Assembly (NCBI RefSeq): GCF_000514815.1
Contig: NZ_AZWQ01000028.1
Coordinates: 28,037-92,036, forward strand
Length of the DNA: 64,000 bases
Direction of reading: 5' to 3'
Source of the DNA: Salinispora fenicalii
GTDB lineage: Bacteria > Actinomycetota > Actinomycetes > Mycobacteriales > Micromonosporaceae
The stretch's first letter is position 1. Each line of letters starts with the position of its first letter. The notes under the pieces were generated by a model that saw only the letters and a program-made list of their open reading frames with translations, had not been told where the DNA came from and made no database searches. Both the position numbers and the translations under genes were made by a program. Shown one piece after another: positions 52,802 to 63,505 of the stretch.

Positions 52802-53986
52802 TCAGCCGGCGTCAACCAGTGGCAGCGTCTTCCCGGCGCCGCCGCCGGGCAGCGCGATCGATGAGAAGTGCGACACCACCCGGTCATCCTGCGGGTCGTC
52901 GGCGGGAGTGCGGTGCACGGCGAGGCGCCGGTAGTGGGTGTCCCGCTGGGCGGGGATCCGGTCCGCCGACCGAATCATCCCGATCAGGTCGTGCAGGTTC
53001 GAACGGTGCCGCGCTCCGGCCGAGGAGATCACGTTCTCCTCCAGCATGATCGAGCCCAGATCGTCAACCCCCATGTGCAGCGCGAGCTGGCCGACATCCT
53101 TGCCAGTGGTGAGCCACGACGCCTGGAGGTGCGGCACGGTCTCGAAGAAGAGCCGGGACACCGCTACCAGCCGCAGGTACTCCAGGGTGGTGGCCTGGGT
53201 CCGGCCCTTGAGGTGGTTGTTCTCCGGCTGGTAGGTCCACGGGATGAACGACCGGAAGCCCCGCGTCCGGTCCTGCACGTCACGGATCATCCGAAGGTGC
53301 TCGATCCGCTCGGTGGCGGTCTCCCCGGTACCCATCATCATCGTCGCGGTCGACTCGACGCCCTGCTGGTGGGCAAGCTCCATCACCTCGAGCCAGCGCT
53401 CACCCGACTCCTTCAGCGGCGCGATCGCCTTCCGCGGCCGGGCCGGCAGCATCTCGGCGCCGGCGCCCGCGATCGAGTCCAGGCCGGCCGCCTTGATCCG
53501 AGTGATGGCCTCGGTCAGCCCCACGCCAGACACCTTCGCCATGTGCAGGATCTCGCTCGGGCCGATCGAGTGAATGGCGAGCTGCGGGTAGGCCCGCTTC
53601 ACCGACGAGAAAAGCTCCTCGTAGTACTCCACCCCGTAGTCGGGATGGTGCCCACCCTGCAGCATCACCTGGGTGGCGCCCAGCTCGACCGCCTCGCCGC
53701 AACGGCGCAGGATCTCCTCCGTCGGGTGCGTCCAGCCCTCCCGGTGCTTGGGCGCACGGTAGAAGGCACAGAACCGGCACGCTGTCACGCAGACGTTCGT
53801 GTAGTTGATGTTGCGGTCGATCAGGTACGTGACGATGTTGTCCGGGTACCACCGCCGACGTACCGCGTCGGCCGCCTCACCCAGCGCATGGAGAGGCGCT
53901 TCGGTGTAGAGCAGCAGGGCCTCCTCAGGCGTGATCCGCCCGCCGTCCGCACCGCGCTGCAGGATGTCGTTGATCTCCCGGCTCAC
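52802..53986 (-). CDS. mqnC: cyclic dehypoxanthinyl futalosine synthase
   Basis: A 394-residue radical SAM enzyme of the futalosine menaquinone route. It cyclises dehypoxanthine futalosine to the spiro intermediate. The CxxxCxxC motif is CVTACRFC at residues 66-73, in the typical setting RNINYTNVCVTAC. Later QGGHHPDYGVEYYEEL and SAGARHRSN also fit. GTG 53986 (MSREINDIL) has GGGAG seven bases upstream; the GTG at 53992 is too close to it. It pairs with mqnA 6 kb away. Other futalosine genes (mqnB, mqnD, mqnE) are not in the window. Confidence 0.96.
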   Translation of the reverse strand: MSREINDILQRGADGGRITPEEALLLYTEAPLHALGEAADAVRRRWYPDNIVTYLIDRNINYTNVCVTACRFCAFYRAPKHREGWTHPTEEILRRCGEAVELGATQVMLQGGHHPDYGVEYYEELFSSVKRAYPQLAIHSIGPSEILHMAKVSGVGLTEAITRIKAAGLDSIAGAGAEMLPARPRKAIAPLKESGERWLEVMELAHQQGVESTATMMMGTGETATERIEHLRMIRDVQDRTRGFRSFIPWTYQPENNHLKGRTQATTLEYLRLVAVSRLFFETVPHLQASWLTTGKDVGQLALHMGVDDLGSIMLEENVISSAGARHRSNLHDLIGMIRSADRIPAQRDTHYRRLAVHRTPADDPQDDRVVSHFSSIALPGGGAGKTLPLVDAG

Positions 53987-54117
53987 CGTCACGCTCCCGA
54001 GCCTACGTCGCCCCGGCGCAAGCGATGACGAGCGGTCACCGGCGATGTGAGCTCTCCGGCCGTTGACCCGCCGCCACCCGGGTAGCCGACCGTCCGCGGC
54101 CGGCACCGCCCACGGGC

Positions 54118-55227
54118 TCAGGCATCGTAGTCAACCGTGAGCCGATCGGTGGTCGGGCTGGACTGGCAGGTGAGAACGTAACCCGCTGCCAGCTCGTCCG
54201 GCTCCAGCGCGTAGTTGCGGGCCATCGTCACCTCGCCGGCCACGACCTTCGCCCGGCAGGTCGAACAGACGCCCCCCTTGCACGCGTACGGCAGCTCCGC
54301 GCGGACCCGCAGCGCCGCGTCCAGCACCCGATCCGCCCGACCCATGGTCACCGTTGACGAACGCCCGTCCAGGACGATCGTGACCTCGGTACCCGCCTCC
54401 GGCTGGTGCTCTGGGCGGCGTACCGGCTCCGGGGGAGCATCCACGTGGAAAAGCTCGGCGTGCACCGCGGCCTCCGGAACACCCCGGGCGCTCAGCACCC
54501 CCTGGGCATCGGTCACCAGCCCGTACGGGCCGCAGAGGAACCACTCCTCGATCGCCTCGCCCGGCACGATCGTGTCCAGCAGCCGACTCAGCCGCTCGGC
54601 GTCGATGCGGCCGGAGAGCAGGGGGGACTCGCCCCGCTCGCGGGAGAGCACATGGACCAGGTGCAGCCGGGTCGGGTACCGGTCCTTCAGGTCGGCGAGC
54701 TCCTCGGCGAACATCACGGTGTTCGCCGAGCGGTTGCCATACACCAGAGTGAAGCTGCTGTCGGGCTCAACGGCCAGGGCCGTGGTGACCAAGGAGAGCA
54801 CCGGGGTGATGCCGGAGCCGGCGGCCACCGCCCCGTAGGCGCGTACCCGGTCCGGCCGCAACGCGGTGGTGAAGTGGCCAAGCGGCGGCAACACCTCGAC
54901 GGTGTCACCGCCGCGCAGCGCGCCACAGGCGTACGCGGAGAAGGCGCCGCCGGGGATCTCCCGGACCCCGATCCGTAGCAAGCCCCGCTGGGCCAGATCC
55001 TGGGGCGTCGAACAGATCGAGTACGAGCGCCGCACCTCTTCGCCCTGCTCCGTCGTCCGGCGCACGGTCAGGTGCTGGCCGGGAGCAAATGCGAAGGTCG
55101 CACGCAACTCGTCCGGTACGGCGAAGGTAACCGCCACCGCGTCGGCGGTGAGCCGATCGACGGTGGCCACGGGCAGCGGGTGAAAGACCGGCCGACGACG
55201 GGTCGGCCGGGTGATCGTGACAGTCAC
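54118..55227 (-). CDS. paaE: phenylacetyl-CoA epoxidase reductase subunit
   Basis: A 369-residue NADPH-flavin reductase that feeds electrons to the PaaAC di-iron centre. The FNR-type domain has RRSYSICSTP for flavin, and VAAGSGITPVLSL binds the pyridine nucleotide. A C-terminal plant-type 2Fe-2S ferredoxin domain carries CKGGVCSTCRAKV with the last Cys in LTCQSSP. The GTG overlaps the paaD stop (GTGA). Last gene of the operon; no clear terminator is seen. Confidence 0.96.
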   Translation of the reverse strand: MTVTITRPTRRRPVFHPLPVATVDRLTADAVAVTFAVPDELRATFAFAPGQHLTVRRTTEQGEEVRRSYSICSTPQDLAQRGLLRIGVREIPGGAFSAYACGALRGGDTVEVLPPLGHFTTALRPDRVRAYGAVAAGSGITPVLSLVTTALAVEPDSSFTLVYGNRSANTVMFAEELADLKDRYPTRLHLVHVLSRERGESPLLSGRIDAERLSRLLDTIVPGEAIEEWFLCGPYGLVTDAQGVLSARGVPEAAVHAELFHVDAPPEPVRRPEHQPEAGTEVTIVLDGRSSTVTMGRADRVLDAALRVRAELPYACKGGVCSTCRAKVVAGEVTMARNYALEPDELAAGYVLTCQSSPTTDRLTVDYDA

Positions 55228-55700
55228 AGTGCCTTCAGGTGGTCGAAGGGTTCAGTACAGGTTCGGCAACGTCGTAAAGCCTTACACGCGGTCGAACCGA
55301 AGCGGCTGATCTGCTCAGTCTCCGGGGATCCGCACCAGGGGCAGCGGACGGTCAGGGTCAGCGGCACCGGGCCGGCGGGGCGGACCGGGTCGGGTGGGGC
55401 GATGCCGGCACGGGCGAGTTTGGCCCGCCCCGCCTCGGTGATCCAGTCGGTGCTCCACGGCGGCGTGTAGACGGTACGGACCTCGGCCTGCGGGTGGCCG
55501 GCGGCGGCGAGCGCGCGACGGATATCGGCCCGAATCACATCCATCGCCGGGCAACCGGTGTAGGTGGGGGTGATAGTGACCACCACCCGACCGGTGGCCG
55601 GCTCCTGGTCAACCGAGCGCAGGATGCCGAGCTCTTCGATGGTGATCACCCGAATCTCGGGATCCACCACCGCGGCCACCGCGGCCCGGGCGGTCGTCAC
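55224..55700 (-). CDS. paaD: phenylacetyl-CoA epoxidase assembly protein
   Basis: A 158-residue DUF59-type iron-sulfur maturation factor. It has VVDPEIRVITIEELGILRSV, the PTYTGCPAMDVI motif with a conserved Cys, and a C-terminal zinc-finger-like set CPWCGS / CKALRRCRTCTEPF. GTG 55700 overlaps the paaC stop (GTGA); the longer open frame upstream runs antisense-like through paaC and was rejected. Family length normal. Confidence 0.95.
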   Translation of the reverse strand: MTTARAAVAAVVDPEIRVITIEELGILRSVDQEPATGRVVVTITPTYTGCPAMDVIRADIRRALAAAGHPQAEVRTVYTPPWSTDWITEAGRAKLARAGIAPPDPVRPAGPVPLTLTVRCPWCGSPETEQISRFGSTACKALRRCRTCTEPFDHLKAL

Positions 55701-56485
55701 CAGGACGCTCCGGGATGAGCGCGGTGCAGCACCTGCAGCTCGGCGAGCAGGTAGGACAGGTGCTCGGTGTGCACGCCGTTCCGGCCGCCGGCCGGCATCC
55801 AGGAGGTCTCGGGTGCCGTCAACGTGGCCTCGGCGAGCACCCCGGCGACGACAGAGTCGAAGTCGGCGCGCAGGGTGGCCGGGTCGACCGGCGCGGTCGG
55901 GTCCGGAGTGAAGAGCTCGTGCGTGTACGGCCAGACCTCGTCGACCGCCGCCTGCATCCGGCGATGCGACTCGTCGGTGCCGTCGCCGAGCCGCCGCACC
56001 CATACCGAGGCGTGATCCAGATGGTAGGCCGACTCCTTACGCGCCTTCGCCCCGATCGCGGCCAGCCGCTCGTCGCCGCAGTCGGCCAGCGCGGTGTAGA
56101 GCGGCACCTGGTACGCCGCCAAGAAGAGCAGCTTCGCCATGGTCAGCGCGAAGTCACCGTTGGGGAGCTCGGCCAGGAGGCAGTTGCGGAACTCCCGATC
56201 GTCGCGCAGGTACGCCAACGCGTCCTCGTCCCGCCCGGCTCCCTCCACCTCGCCCGCGTAGGTCAGCAGCAGGCGTGCCGCCCCAAGCTGGTCGAGGGCG
56301 ATGTTGGACAGGGCGATGTCCTCTTCCATCTCCGGCCCGCGGGTGCACCACTGGGCCAGCCGCTGGGCCGCGACGAGCGCGTCGTCGGCGAGGCCCAGGA
56401 CAAAGTCGAAGCGGTTCGGGACAGCCATCGGGGCGGCCGCGGTCTGCACGGCCCCTGGCCCGGTCATTTCGGCATGCGCGGTCAC
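55697..56485 (-). CDS. paaC: phenylacetyl-CoA epoxidase structural subunit
   Basis: A 262-residue ferritin-like helical subunit that pairs with PaaA and helps hold its di-iron site. It has MEEDIALSNIALDQLGAARLLL and KESAYHLDHASVWVRRLGDGT, both typical. It overlaps paaD by four bases and paaB by four. Confidence 0.96.
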   Translation of the reverse strand: MTAHAEMTGPGAVQTAAAPMAVPNRFDFVLGLADDALVAAQRLAQWCTRGPEMEEDIALSNIALDQLGAARLLLTYAGEVEGAGRDEDALAYLRDDREFRNCLLAELPNGDFALTMAKLLFLAAYQVPLYTALADCGDERLAAIGAKARKESAYHLDHASVWVRRLGDGTDESHRRMQAAVDEVWPYTHELFTPDPTAPVDPATLRADFDSVVAGVLAEATLTAPETSWMPAGGRNGVHTEHLSYLLAELQVLHRAHPGASW

Positions 56486-56802
56486 AGGTGAGCAGCCCCC
56501 TCCGGCACCTCGTAGAAGGTCGGGTGCCGATAGACCTTGTCGGCCGCCGGGTCGAAGAAGGCGTCCTTCTCGTCCGGGCTCGACGCGGTGATGGCGGCGG
56601 CCGGCAGCACCCAGATCGACACCCCCTCCTGTCGCCGGGTGTAGAGGTCCCGGGCATTGCGCAGCGCCAACTCGGCGTCGGCCGCGTGCAGGCTGCCGAC
56701 GTGGGTGTGTGCCAGCCCGCGCCGGGCCCGCACGAAGACCTCCCAGAGCGGCGCCGGCGGAGCCCCACCCGGCTGGCCGGTCGGCTCGCTGTACTCGCTC
56801 AC
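56482..56802 (-). CDS. paaB: phenylacetyl-CoA epoxidase subunit B
   Basis: A 106-residue subunit with the diagnostic [39 protein letters not shown] core and GVSIWVLPA. PaaB stabilises the PaaAC complex. Overlaps paaA and paaC by four bases. Confidence 0.96.
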   Translation of the reverse strand: MSEYSEPTGQPGGAPPAPLWEVFVRARRGLAHTHVGSLHAADAELALRNARDLYTRRQEGVSIWVLPAAAITASSPDEKDAFFDPAADKVYRHPTFYEVPEGAAHL

Positions 56803-57869
56803 GCCACCTTCTCCTTCTGACTCGCCTGCTCCTTCTTGTGCGCCTGCTTGGCCGCGTACGCGGCGGCGGCTGCCCGGACCCAGGCGCCCTCCCGGTGCGC
56901 CTGGCGGCGATGCTCCATCCGCTGCCGGTTACACGGACCCGCCCCCTTGATCACCCGTATCAACTCCGCGTAGTCGGGCTGGGTGAAGTCGTAGGCACCG
57001 CGCTCGTCGTTCCAGCGCAGCGCCGGGTCGGGGAGGGTGAGGCCAAGGACCTCGGCCTGGCCCACGCACATGTCCACGAACCGCTGGCGCAGCTCGTCGT
57101 TGGAGAAGCGCTTGATCTTCCAGGCCATCGACTGGGCGGAGTGGGTGGAGTCGGTGTCTGGCGGCCCGAACATCGCCAGCGACGGGTACCACCAACGGTT
57201 CACCGAGTCCTGAGCCATCTCCCGCTGGGCCGGGGTGCCGTGGGCGAGGGTGTAGAGGATCTCGTACCCCTGCCGCTGGTGGAACGACTCCTCCTTGCAG
57301 ATCCGGATCATCGCCCGCGCGTACGGCCCGTACGAGCAGCGGCACAGGGGCACCTGGTTGACGATCGCCGCGCCGTCCACCAGCCATCCGATCGTGCCCA
57401 TGTCGGCCCAGGTGAGAGTCGGGTAGTTAAAGATCGAACTGTACTTCTGGCGACCGGCCAACAGCAGGTCAACCAGCTCGTCCCGGCTGATCCCGAGGGT
57501 CTCCGCGGCGGCGTAGAGGTAGAGGCCGTGACCGGCCTCGTCCTGCACCTTGGCGAGCAGGATCGCCTTGCGCTTGAGGGAGGGGGCGCGGGTGATCCAG
57601 TTGCCCTCCGGCTGCATCCCGATGATTTCGGAGTGGGCATGCTGGGCGATCTGCCGGATCAGGGTCGCGCGGTACGCCTCCGGCATCCAGTCCCGCGGCT
57701 CAACCTTCTGGTCAGCGGCGATGACCTCGGCGAAGTAGGCGGCCGGATCCGCACCAGCGGCACCGTGCCGCCCACGCTCGGCCGCCTCCCGTAGCGCCGT
57801 CTCGGCCGCCTCAACCTCGCCGAGCAGGCCGCCGGAGGTGTCGTCGGCGGGAAAGTCATTCCCATACAT
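56799..57869 (-). CDS. paaA: phenylacetyl-CoA epoxidase catalytic subunit
   Basis: A 356-residue di-iron monooxygenase that makes the ring-1,2-epoxide of phenylacetyl-CoA, first dedicated step of aerobic phenylacetate breakdown. Iron-ligand segments [14 protein letters not shown] and [13 protein letters not shown] are clear, as is [14 protein letters not shown]. The C-terminal 45 residues are a Lys/Ala/Gln-rich tail beyond the usual end. ATG 57869 (MYGNDFP) is chosen. The catabolic genes after the epoxide (paaG, paaZ, paaK) are not in the window. Confidence 0.96.
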   Translation of the reverse strand: MYGNDFPADDTSGGLLGEVEAAETALREAAERGRHGAAGADPAAYFAEVIAADQKVEPRDWMPEAYRATLIRQIAQHAHSEIIGMQPEGNWITRAPSLKRKAILLAKVQDEAGHGLYLYAAAETLGISRDELVDLLLAGRQKYSSIFNYPTLTWADMGTIGWLVDGAAIVNQVPLCRCSYGPYARAMIRICKEESFHQRQGYEILYTLAHGTPAQREMAQDSVNRWWYPSLAMFGPPDTDSTHSAQSMAWKIKRFSNDELRQRFVDMCVGQAEVLGLTLPDPALRWNDERGAYDFTQPDYAELIRVIKGAGPCNRQRMEHRRQAHREGAWVRAAAAAYAAKQAHKKEQASQKEKVA

Positions 57870-58216
57870 ACCCCAAGTGTTACAGCTCGACACACCAATC
57901 TCTAGGGGGTGTAACAGGTTTCCCGGTAAGGGAGACCCACCCAAACCAGTCAACGCCCCTATGACCCGAGTCACAATCCATCCCTAAATATGGGTAGAAA
58001 TCATCCTGGTCTGCAACTCCCGCCATTTATGACGCAACTTAACCGCGGACGAGTCTCGGCGCGGCGCGGATCCAGACGTAGACTTCCCGCGGTCACACCG
58101 ACCTGCTGCCGGCGATCGTTTACGTAGCTGAGGCCACCCCCACCTCAACCACGCCGATCCCTCCCCCGGCCTTGCGAGCCGGCCCCCTGACCCCGACATC
58201 TGGAGTTCACCCAGTT
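57870..58216. other. divergent control region between paaA and the serine hydrolase pair
   Basis: 347 bases without a supported gene. An inverted repeat at 57878-57916 lies close to paaA. The 57955-58040 stretch is AT-rich with TAAATATGGGTAG, a likely promoter zone. Confidence 0.5.
57878..57916. promoter_or_regulatory. inverted repeat near the paaA start, candidate operator
   Basis: TGTTACA (57878-57884) and TGTAACA (57910-57916) flank a 25-base centre with CACACC and GGGGTG arms. It begins nine bases upstream of the paaA ATG, a suitable place for a repressor. No regulator gene is adjacent. Confidence 0.4.
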
Positions 58217-59170
58217 ATGCGTCCCCGGTTGCTAATCATCATGGCGGTCGTCCTCGGAATTGCTTTGATCATTCCCGCTGCATACGCCCGCCTCGACGAT
58301 GGCGGCACCGGCACCGGCACCGAGGCGAGCGTCCCCACGCCCGCCCCCTCCCCGCCCCTGCCCCCTCCCCCGCCGACCCTGGCCTACGCGCCGGTGTCCG
58401 TGCCCTTCGAGGGCGAGTTCTTCTCCTGGGCGCTGATGGACCGCCAGACCAACACGATCTCCGGTGCGGAGAACCTCGCTGAAACCAGCTCCACCGAGTC
58501 GATGATCAAAGTATGGTTCGCCGCCGACTACCTGAACCAGCTCGGTGACGAGTCGCTCTCGAAAGGGATGCGTTACGCCATCAGCACCCTGATCCGGGAC
58601 AGCGACGACGACGCGGCGAACCTGCTCTATCGGGAGGTCGGCAGGTCGGCCACGATCGACCGGATGATCAGCACCTGCGGCCTCACCGACACCAAGCCCG
58701 GCACCGTGCCGGGCTACATCGGGTGGTGGAGCTTCACCCAGATGTCCCCCCGGGACGCGGTCCGCCTCGGCGACTGCATCGCCGACGGCACGGCCGCCGG
58801 GCCGAGGTGGACCGATTTCCTGCTGGATGAGATGAGCCAGGTCCGGGGTACGACCGCCACCGATGACCAGACCGCGCGCTCCGGAGGCGGCCGCTGGGGG
58901 ATCATCGACGGCCTACCCGAGTCGATCACGAGCCAGAGTCCGGTCGGCATGAAGAACGGGTGGACGGCGCTGAGCTACGACGGCAACTGGCACGTCAACT
59001 GCCTCGCGGTGAACGACCAGTGGAGTCTCGCCGTGATGATGCGGTACCCGCAGCAGAACGGGCTCGACTACGGCGCCCAGACCTGCGCGAGTGTCGCCAC
59101 CCAGCTCGTCACTCCGCAGCCCGGCGCCGCCCTGAAGGTGCCGCAGCAGCCGACCGGGGAGGACCACTGA
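58217..59170 (+). CDS. exported beta-lactamase-fold serine hydrolase, copy 1
   Basis: A 317-residue protein. The N-terminal helix (LLIIMAVVLGIALIIPAAYA) is a signal anchor or signal peptide, then a Pro-rich spacer (about 38-58). The catalytic domain has SMIK (Ser95-Lys98) as SxxK. The SDN motif is altered to SDD (residues 129-131). KNGW replaces KTG. No Glu-x-x-Leu-Asn omega-loop Glu was seen, so beta-lactam hydrolysis is unlikely; a wall-directed peptidase or inactive penicillin-binding role is possible. ATG 58217 starts at the helix. It overlaps the next paralogue by one base (TGATG). Confidence 0.85.
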   Translation: MRPRLLIIMAVVLGIALIIPAAYARLDDGGTGTGTEASVPTPAPSPPLPPPPPTLAYAPVSVPFEGEFFSWALMDRQTNTISGAENLAETSSTESMIKVWFAADYLNQLGDESLSKGMRYAISTLIRDSDDDAANLLYREVGRSATIDRMISTCGLTDTKPGTVPGYIGWWSFTQMSPRDAVRLGDCIADGTAAGPRWTDFLLDEMSQVRGTTATDDQTARSGGGRWGIIDGLPESITSQSPVGMKNGWTALSYDGNWHVNCLAVNDQWSLAVMMRYPQQNGLDYGAQTCASVATQLVTPQPGAALKVPQQPTGEDH

Positions 59171-60102
59171 TGCCCCGCCAGCCCGACGCGCGGCCAGGCG
59201 GCACCTCACTGCTCAAGGTGGCCGCGATCACGGCCGTCTTGATCGGCTTCGTGCTGGCCTCCCTCCGCCTGCTACCCGGCTCACCCTTTGCTTCCGATGC
59301 GGTGGCCCAGTGGGGCGAGAGTCCAGCGCAGGAGCAGTCCGGCGGCCCCGCAGAGCCGGCCCAGCCCACGCCATCGCCGAGCCCGACCCTCGAGCCACTA
59401 CCCTTCGCGGCGAACGATCTCACCGGCCTGGACATCGACGGCTGGTACGCCTGGAGCGTGCTGGACCGCCGTACCGGTGAGATCATCGGCTCGGAGAACA
59501 TGGCCGAGACCAGCACCACGGCTTCGATGATCAAATCTTGGCTCGTCGCCGATTACCTGCGCCGCACGGTGGAGGCCGGCAGGACCCCGACCGAGACCGA
59601 GCTCGCCGATGCCACCAAGATCATCCGAGACAGTGATAACACCCGTACCCAGGAGTTCTACAACAACCTCGGCAGGTCCGTCTCCATCGAGCGCCTGCTG
59701 TCCCTGTGCGAGCTGACCGACAGCAACGTCGCGGAGGACGGCGGCTGGAGCCGGACCGAGCTGTCCCCGCGGGACACCGCCCGGCTCGGTGAGTGCATCG
59801 CCGACGGCAGGGCCGCTGGCCCGGAGTGGACGGACTGGCTCCTCGAGGAGATGCGGCTGGTCCGGGGCGCCGGCGACTTCGGCATCCGCAAGGTGTTCCC
59901 GTCGGCTGTCAGCGAGACCATCGCCATCAAGAACGGCTGGGTGGACCGCACCCGCGAGCAGGAGAACCACGTCAACTGCCTGGCGATCGGCGACACCTGG
60001 ACGATGGGGGTAATGCTGCGCTACCCGGTCGCGCAGGGCTACCAGTACGGCATGGACAACTGCCAGAAAGTTACCGAGGCCCTGCTGGCCGACCCACTCT
60101 GA
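59170..60102 (+). CDS. exported beta-lactamase-fold serine hydrolase, copy 2
   Basis: A 310-residue tandem paralogue of copy 1. It has an N-terminal membrane helix (LKVAAITAVLIGFVLASLRLL), a Pro/Ser spacer, SMIK at 119-122, and an intact SDN motif at 155-157, with KNGW later. Shared segments include WSVLDRRTGEIIGSENMAETST and LGECIADGRAAGPEWTDWLLEEM. The ATG shares its A with the stop of copy 1. The two thus form a coupled duplicated pair, with copy 1 the more degenerate. Confidence 0.86.
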   Translation: MPRQPDARPGGTSLLKVAAITAVLIGFVLASLRLLPGSPFASDAVAQWGESPAQEQSGGPAEPAQPTPSPSPTLEPLPFAANDLTGLDIDGWYAWSVLDRRTGEIIGSENMAETSTTASMIKSWLVADYLRRTVEAGRTPTETELADATKIIRDSDNTRTQEFYNNLGRSVSIERLLSLCELTDSNVAEDGGWSRTELSPRDTARLGECIADGRAAGPEWTDWLLEEMRLVRGAGDFGIRKVFPSAVSETIAIKNGWVDRTREQENHVNCLAIGDTWTMGVMLRYPVAQGYQYGMDNCQKVTEALLADPL

Positions 60103-60125
60103 CCGACGACCGCGCCGCGAGTTGG

Positions 60126-61064
<939 letters not shown>

Positions 61065-61108
61065 TCATGCGCTATCTGGGCCGGCCGCCAGGGGCCCGGC
61101 AGCGTGAG

Positions 61109-63226
61109 TCACGCCGGGGCGGGCACCCCAGCACCAGCGGCCTGGTCGAGCGCATCGGTGGCGAGCGCTTCGGGCAACGGGCGAGCGTGCAGCACCGTCA
61201 ACCGGGTCACCGCGCGGGTGAGCACGACGTAGAGCCGGTGCAGTCCGCGGGGTTCCGCGTCCACGATCTCGGCCGGTTCGACGACGATCACGTGGTCGTA
61301 CTCCAAGCCCTTGGCCAGCGTCGCCGGTACCACGGTGACGCGCCCACCCGCCGGGGCGTCGAGTTCCCCGGGCTCTTCGCCGGCCGCGCCGAGGGCGGTC
61401 CGCAGCTCGTCGAGGTGCCGGTCAGCGGCGATCACCCCGACCGACCCGGGTAGGGAGCGGGTCGCGGCCAGCTCCGCGACCACCTCGGCGGCCAGGTCGT
61501 CCACCCGGCGCAGGACGAGACTGCCGTCCGAACGCAGCGACACCGCTGGGGGGACGTTCACCTCCAGGGCGGGCAGGAGTCGGTTGGCCAGCGCAACCAC
61601 CGCCTCCGGTACGCGAAACCCGGTGGTCAACGGCACAACCGCCGCGTCCGGCTTACCCAGGTGCCGCAGCGACTCCCTCCAGTCGGTCGCCGCCCACGGC
61701 GCCGTGCCCTGGGCGAGGTCACCGAGGAGCGTGATCGACCCGTGTGCGGTGCGCCGGGCGATGGCCCGACACTGCATCGGGGAGAGGTCCTGCGCCTCGT
61801 CGATGATGATGTGGTGCAGGCTCGGCTCCCGCTCCAGGAGCCCGGCGGCCTCGTCGAGCAGCACCAGATCGGCGCTGCTCCACCGGACGCTGCGGACGCT
61901 CCGGAAGCGCCGGGGCCAGCGCAGCGCCTGACACTCGGCCTCGGTGAGGATGCCCTCGGCGGCGCGGGCCAGCGCCTCCGCGTCGCTGAGCAGTTCGAAG
62001 ACGAGCGACTGCGGCGTCACCGCCGGCCAGCAGGCGTCGAGGAACTCGACCACCGGTTTGGCCTTCCCCATCCGCCGTTGCCACGGCTCCCCCGGTGACT
62101 CGCCGGAGCGCGTCTCGGCCTGACGTTGCAGCAGACCGACGACCCGGGCGCGGACCCGTTCCCGGCCGAGCAGGTACGCGGGATCCTCCCGCCGGGTGTC
62201 GTCAACCAGGCGGGTGAGCACCCCCGGATCGATGCGCCACCGATAAGCACCGTCGGATACTTGGATCGCGGAATCAGCTCGGCCCAGCCGGGACCAGAGC
62301 GCTCGCCGCAGCACGGTCGCCATCCGGGGGTCGTGCTTGACGGCCTCGGCCTCGACCAGGTCACCACCGGAGACGGGTACCCGGCCGATGAGCCCTTCCA
62401 GGGTGGCCTGCCGCACCTCCAGCTCACCGAGCGCGGGCAGGACCGCCGAGATGTAGCCGAGGAACGCCGGGTTTGGCCCGAGAATCAGCACACCGGTACG
62501 CCGAAGCCGTTCCCGGTGCAGATAGAGCAGGTACGCGGCCCGGTGCAGACCGACGGCGGTCTTGCCGGTTCCGGGCGCCCCCTGTACGCAGATCGAGGTG
62601 TCCAGGTCGGCGCGAACCAACTCATCCTGCTCGGGCTGGATCGTCGCGACGATGTCGCGCATCGGCCCAACTCGAGGGCGTTCGATCTCCTCGATCAGGA
62701 TCTTGCTGGTGGTGCCGAACTCCTCCCCCTGGTCGAGGCGTTCGTCTTCGAAGCTGGTCAGGTCGCCGCCGGCGAACCCGAACCGACGACGGGTCCGTAC
62801 GCCCTGCGGGTCACGGGCGCTGGCCTGGTAGAAGGCGCGACTGACCGGCGCTCGCCAGTCCAGCACCAGCGGCTCACCGAGTTCGTCGGTAACGTGCCGC
62901 CGTCCGATGTGGTACCGGCCGGTCACCGGGTCCGCTCCCGGCTCAGCGGCGGCTCCCGGCTCGGTGGCGCCGTCGAGGTCAAGGCGGCCGAAGAACAGCG
63001 GCGTACGGGGGTCGTCGGCGAGCTCGGCCACCCGCCGGGCCAACGCCACCCCGAGGGTCTCGGCGGAGAAGGGGTCCCCGGCGATCTTCGCACCGACGGC
63101 GTACATGGCTTCGGCGTGCTCGCGCATCGCGTGCAGGGCGGCCCGCGACGCGGTCATGTGCGCGCGCTCGGCGTCGAGTTCAGCGGTGAGTTCAGCGGTG
63201 TGGTCGGCGGTGTGGTCGGCAGGCAT
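61109..63226 (-). CDS. helD: HelD-type UvrD/Rep helicase-like ATPase
   Basis: A 705-residue superfamily 1 ATPase of the HelD group, which recycles RNA polymerase in actinobacteria and firmicutes. An N-terminal coiled coil (about 8-55) precedes the HelD-specific RAPVSRAFYQAS region. Walker A is VQGAPGTGKTAVGLHR and Walker B is HIIIDEAQDLSP. The later LTTGFRVPEAV and VVPATLAKGLEYDHVIV and YVVLTRAV motifs complete the set. ATG 63226 follows GGAGGAA. HelD in mycobacteria also gives rifamycin tolerance; that is only family knowledge here. Confidence 0.93.
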   Translation of the reverse strand: MPADHTADHTAELTAELDAERAHMTASRAALHAMREHAEAMYAVGAKIAGDPFSAETLGVALARRVAELADDPRTPLFFGRLDLDGATEPGAAAEPGADPVTGRYHIGRRHVTDELGEPLVLDWRAPVSRAFYQASARDPQGVRTRRRFGFAGGDLTSFEDERLDQGEEFGTTSKILIEEIERPRVGPMRDIVATIQPEQDELVRADLDTSICVQGAPGTGKTAVGLHRAAYLLYLHRERLRRTGVLILGPNPAFLGYISAVLPALGELEVRQATLEGLIGRVPVSGGDLVEAEAVKHDPRMATVLRRALWSRLGRADSAIQVSDGAYRWRIDPGVLTRLVDDTRREDPAYLLGRERVRARVVGLLQRQAETRSGESPGEPWQRRMGKAKPVVEFLDACWPAVTPQSLVFELLSDAEALARAAEGILTEAECQALRWPRRFRSVRSVRWSSADLVLLDEAAGLLEREPSLHHIIIDEAQDLSPMQCRAIARRTAHGSITLLGDLAQGTAPWAATDWRESLRHLGKPDAAVVPLTTGFRVPEAVVALANRLLPALEVNVPPAVSLRSDGSLVLRRVDDLAAEVVAELAATRSLPGSVGVIAADRHLDELRTALGAAGEEPGELDAPAGGRVTVVPATLAKGLEYDHVIVVEPAEIVDAEPRGLHRLYVVLTRAVTRLTVLHARPLPEALATDALDQAAGAGVPAPA

Positions 63227-63505
63227 GGCGGCGGTTCCTCCGGGTCGACAGGGTGACCTGGCCGCCCGGCCACCCACGTCGGGTACCGGCTGTGCCTCGG
63301 CGCGGCGCGAGAGCGCACGGATCGACCAGCCTAGCCCCTCCGACCAGTCCCATCGACGGATATTCGGCAGGCGGAACCCTGCCGGACATCCGTCGACTGC
63401 CGTCGGGAAGGTAAGGGCTACGGCCCGATGCCCGCCGGTCAGGCGAGCACCGGGTCTCGTCTGGCAGCCGTCAAGCCTGTTCCGATCGGAAGCCGCCGAA
63501 TCGCA
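63227..63505. other. helD upstream region
   Basis: 279 bases between the helD start and the stop of the partial propeller gene. No gene is supported and no clear hairpin or operator was seen. A helD promoter is expected here. Confidence 0.4.

Noticed and set aside
58217..60102. Class A beta-lactamase antibiotic-resistance genes
   Set aside because: SxxK is present but the omega-loop Glu motif was not found and KTG is replaced by KNG, so resistance is not supported.
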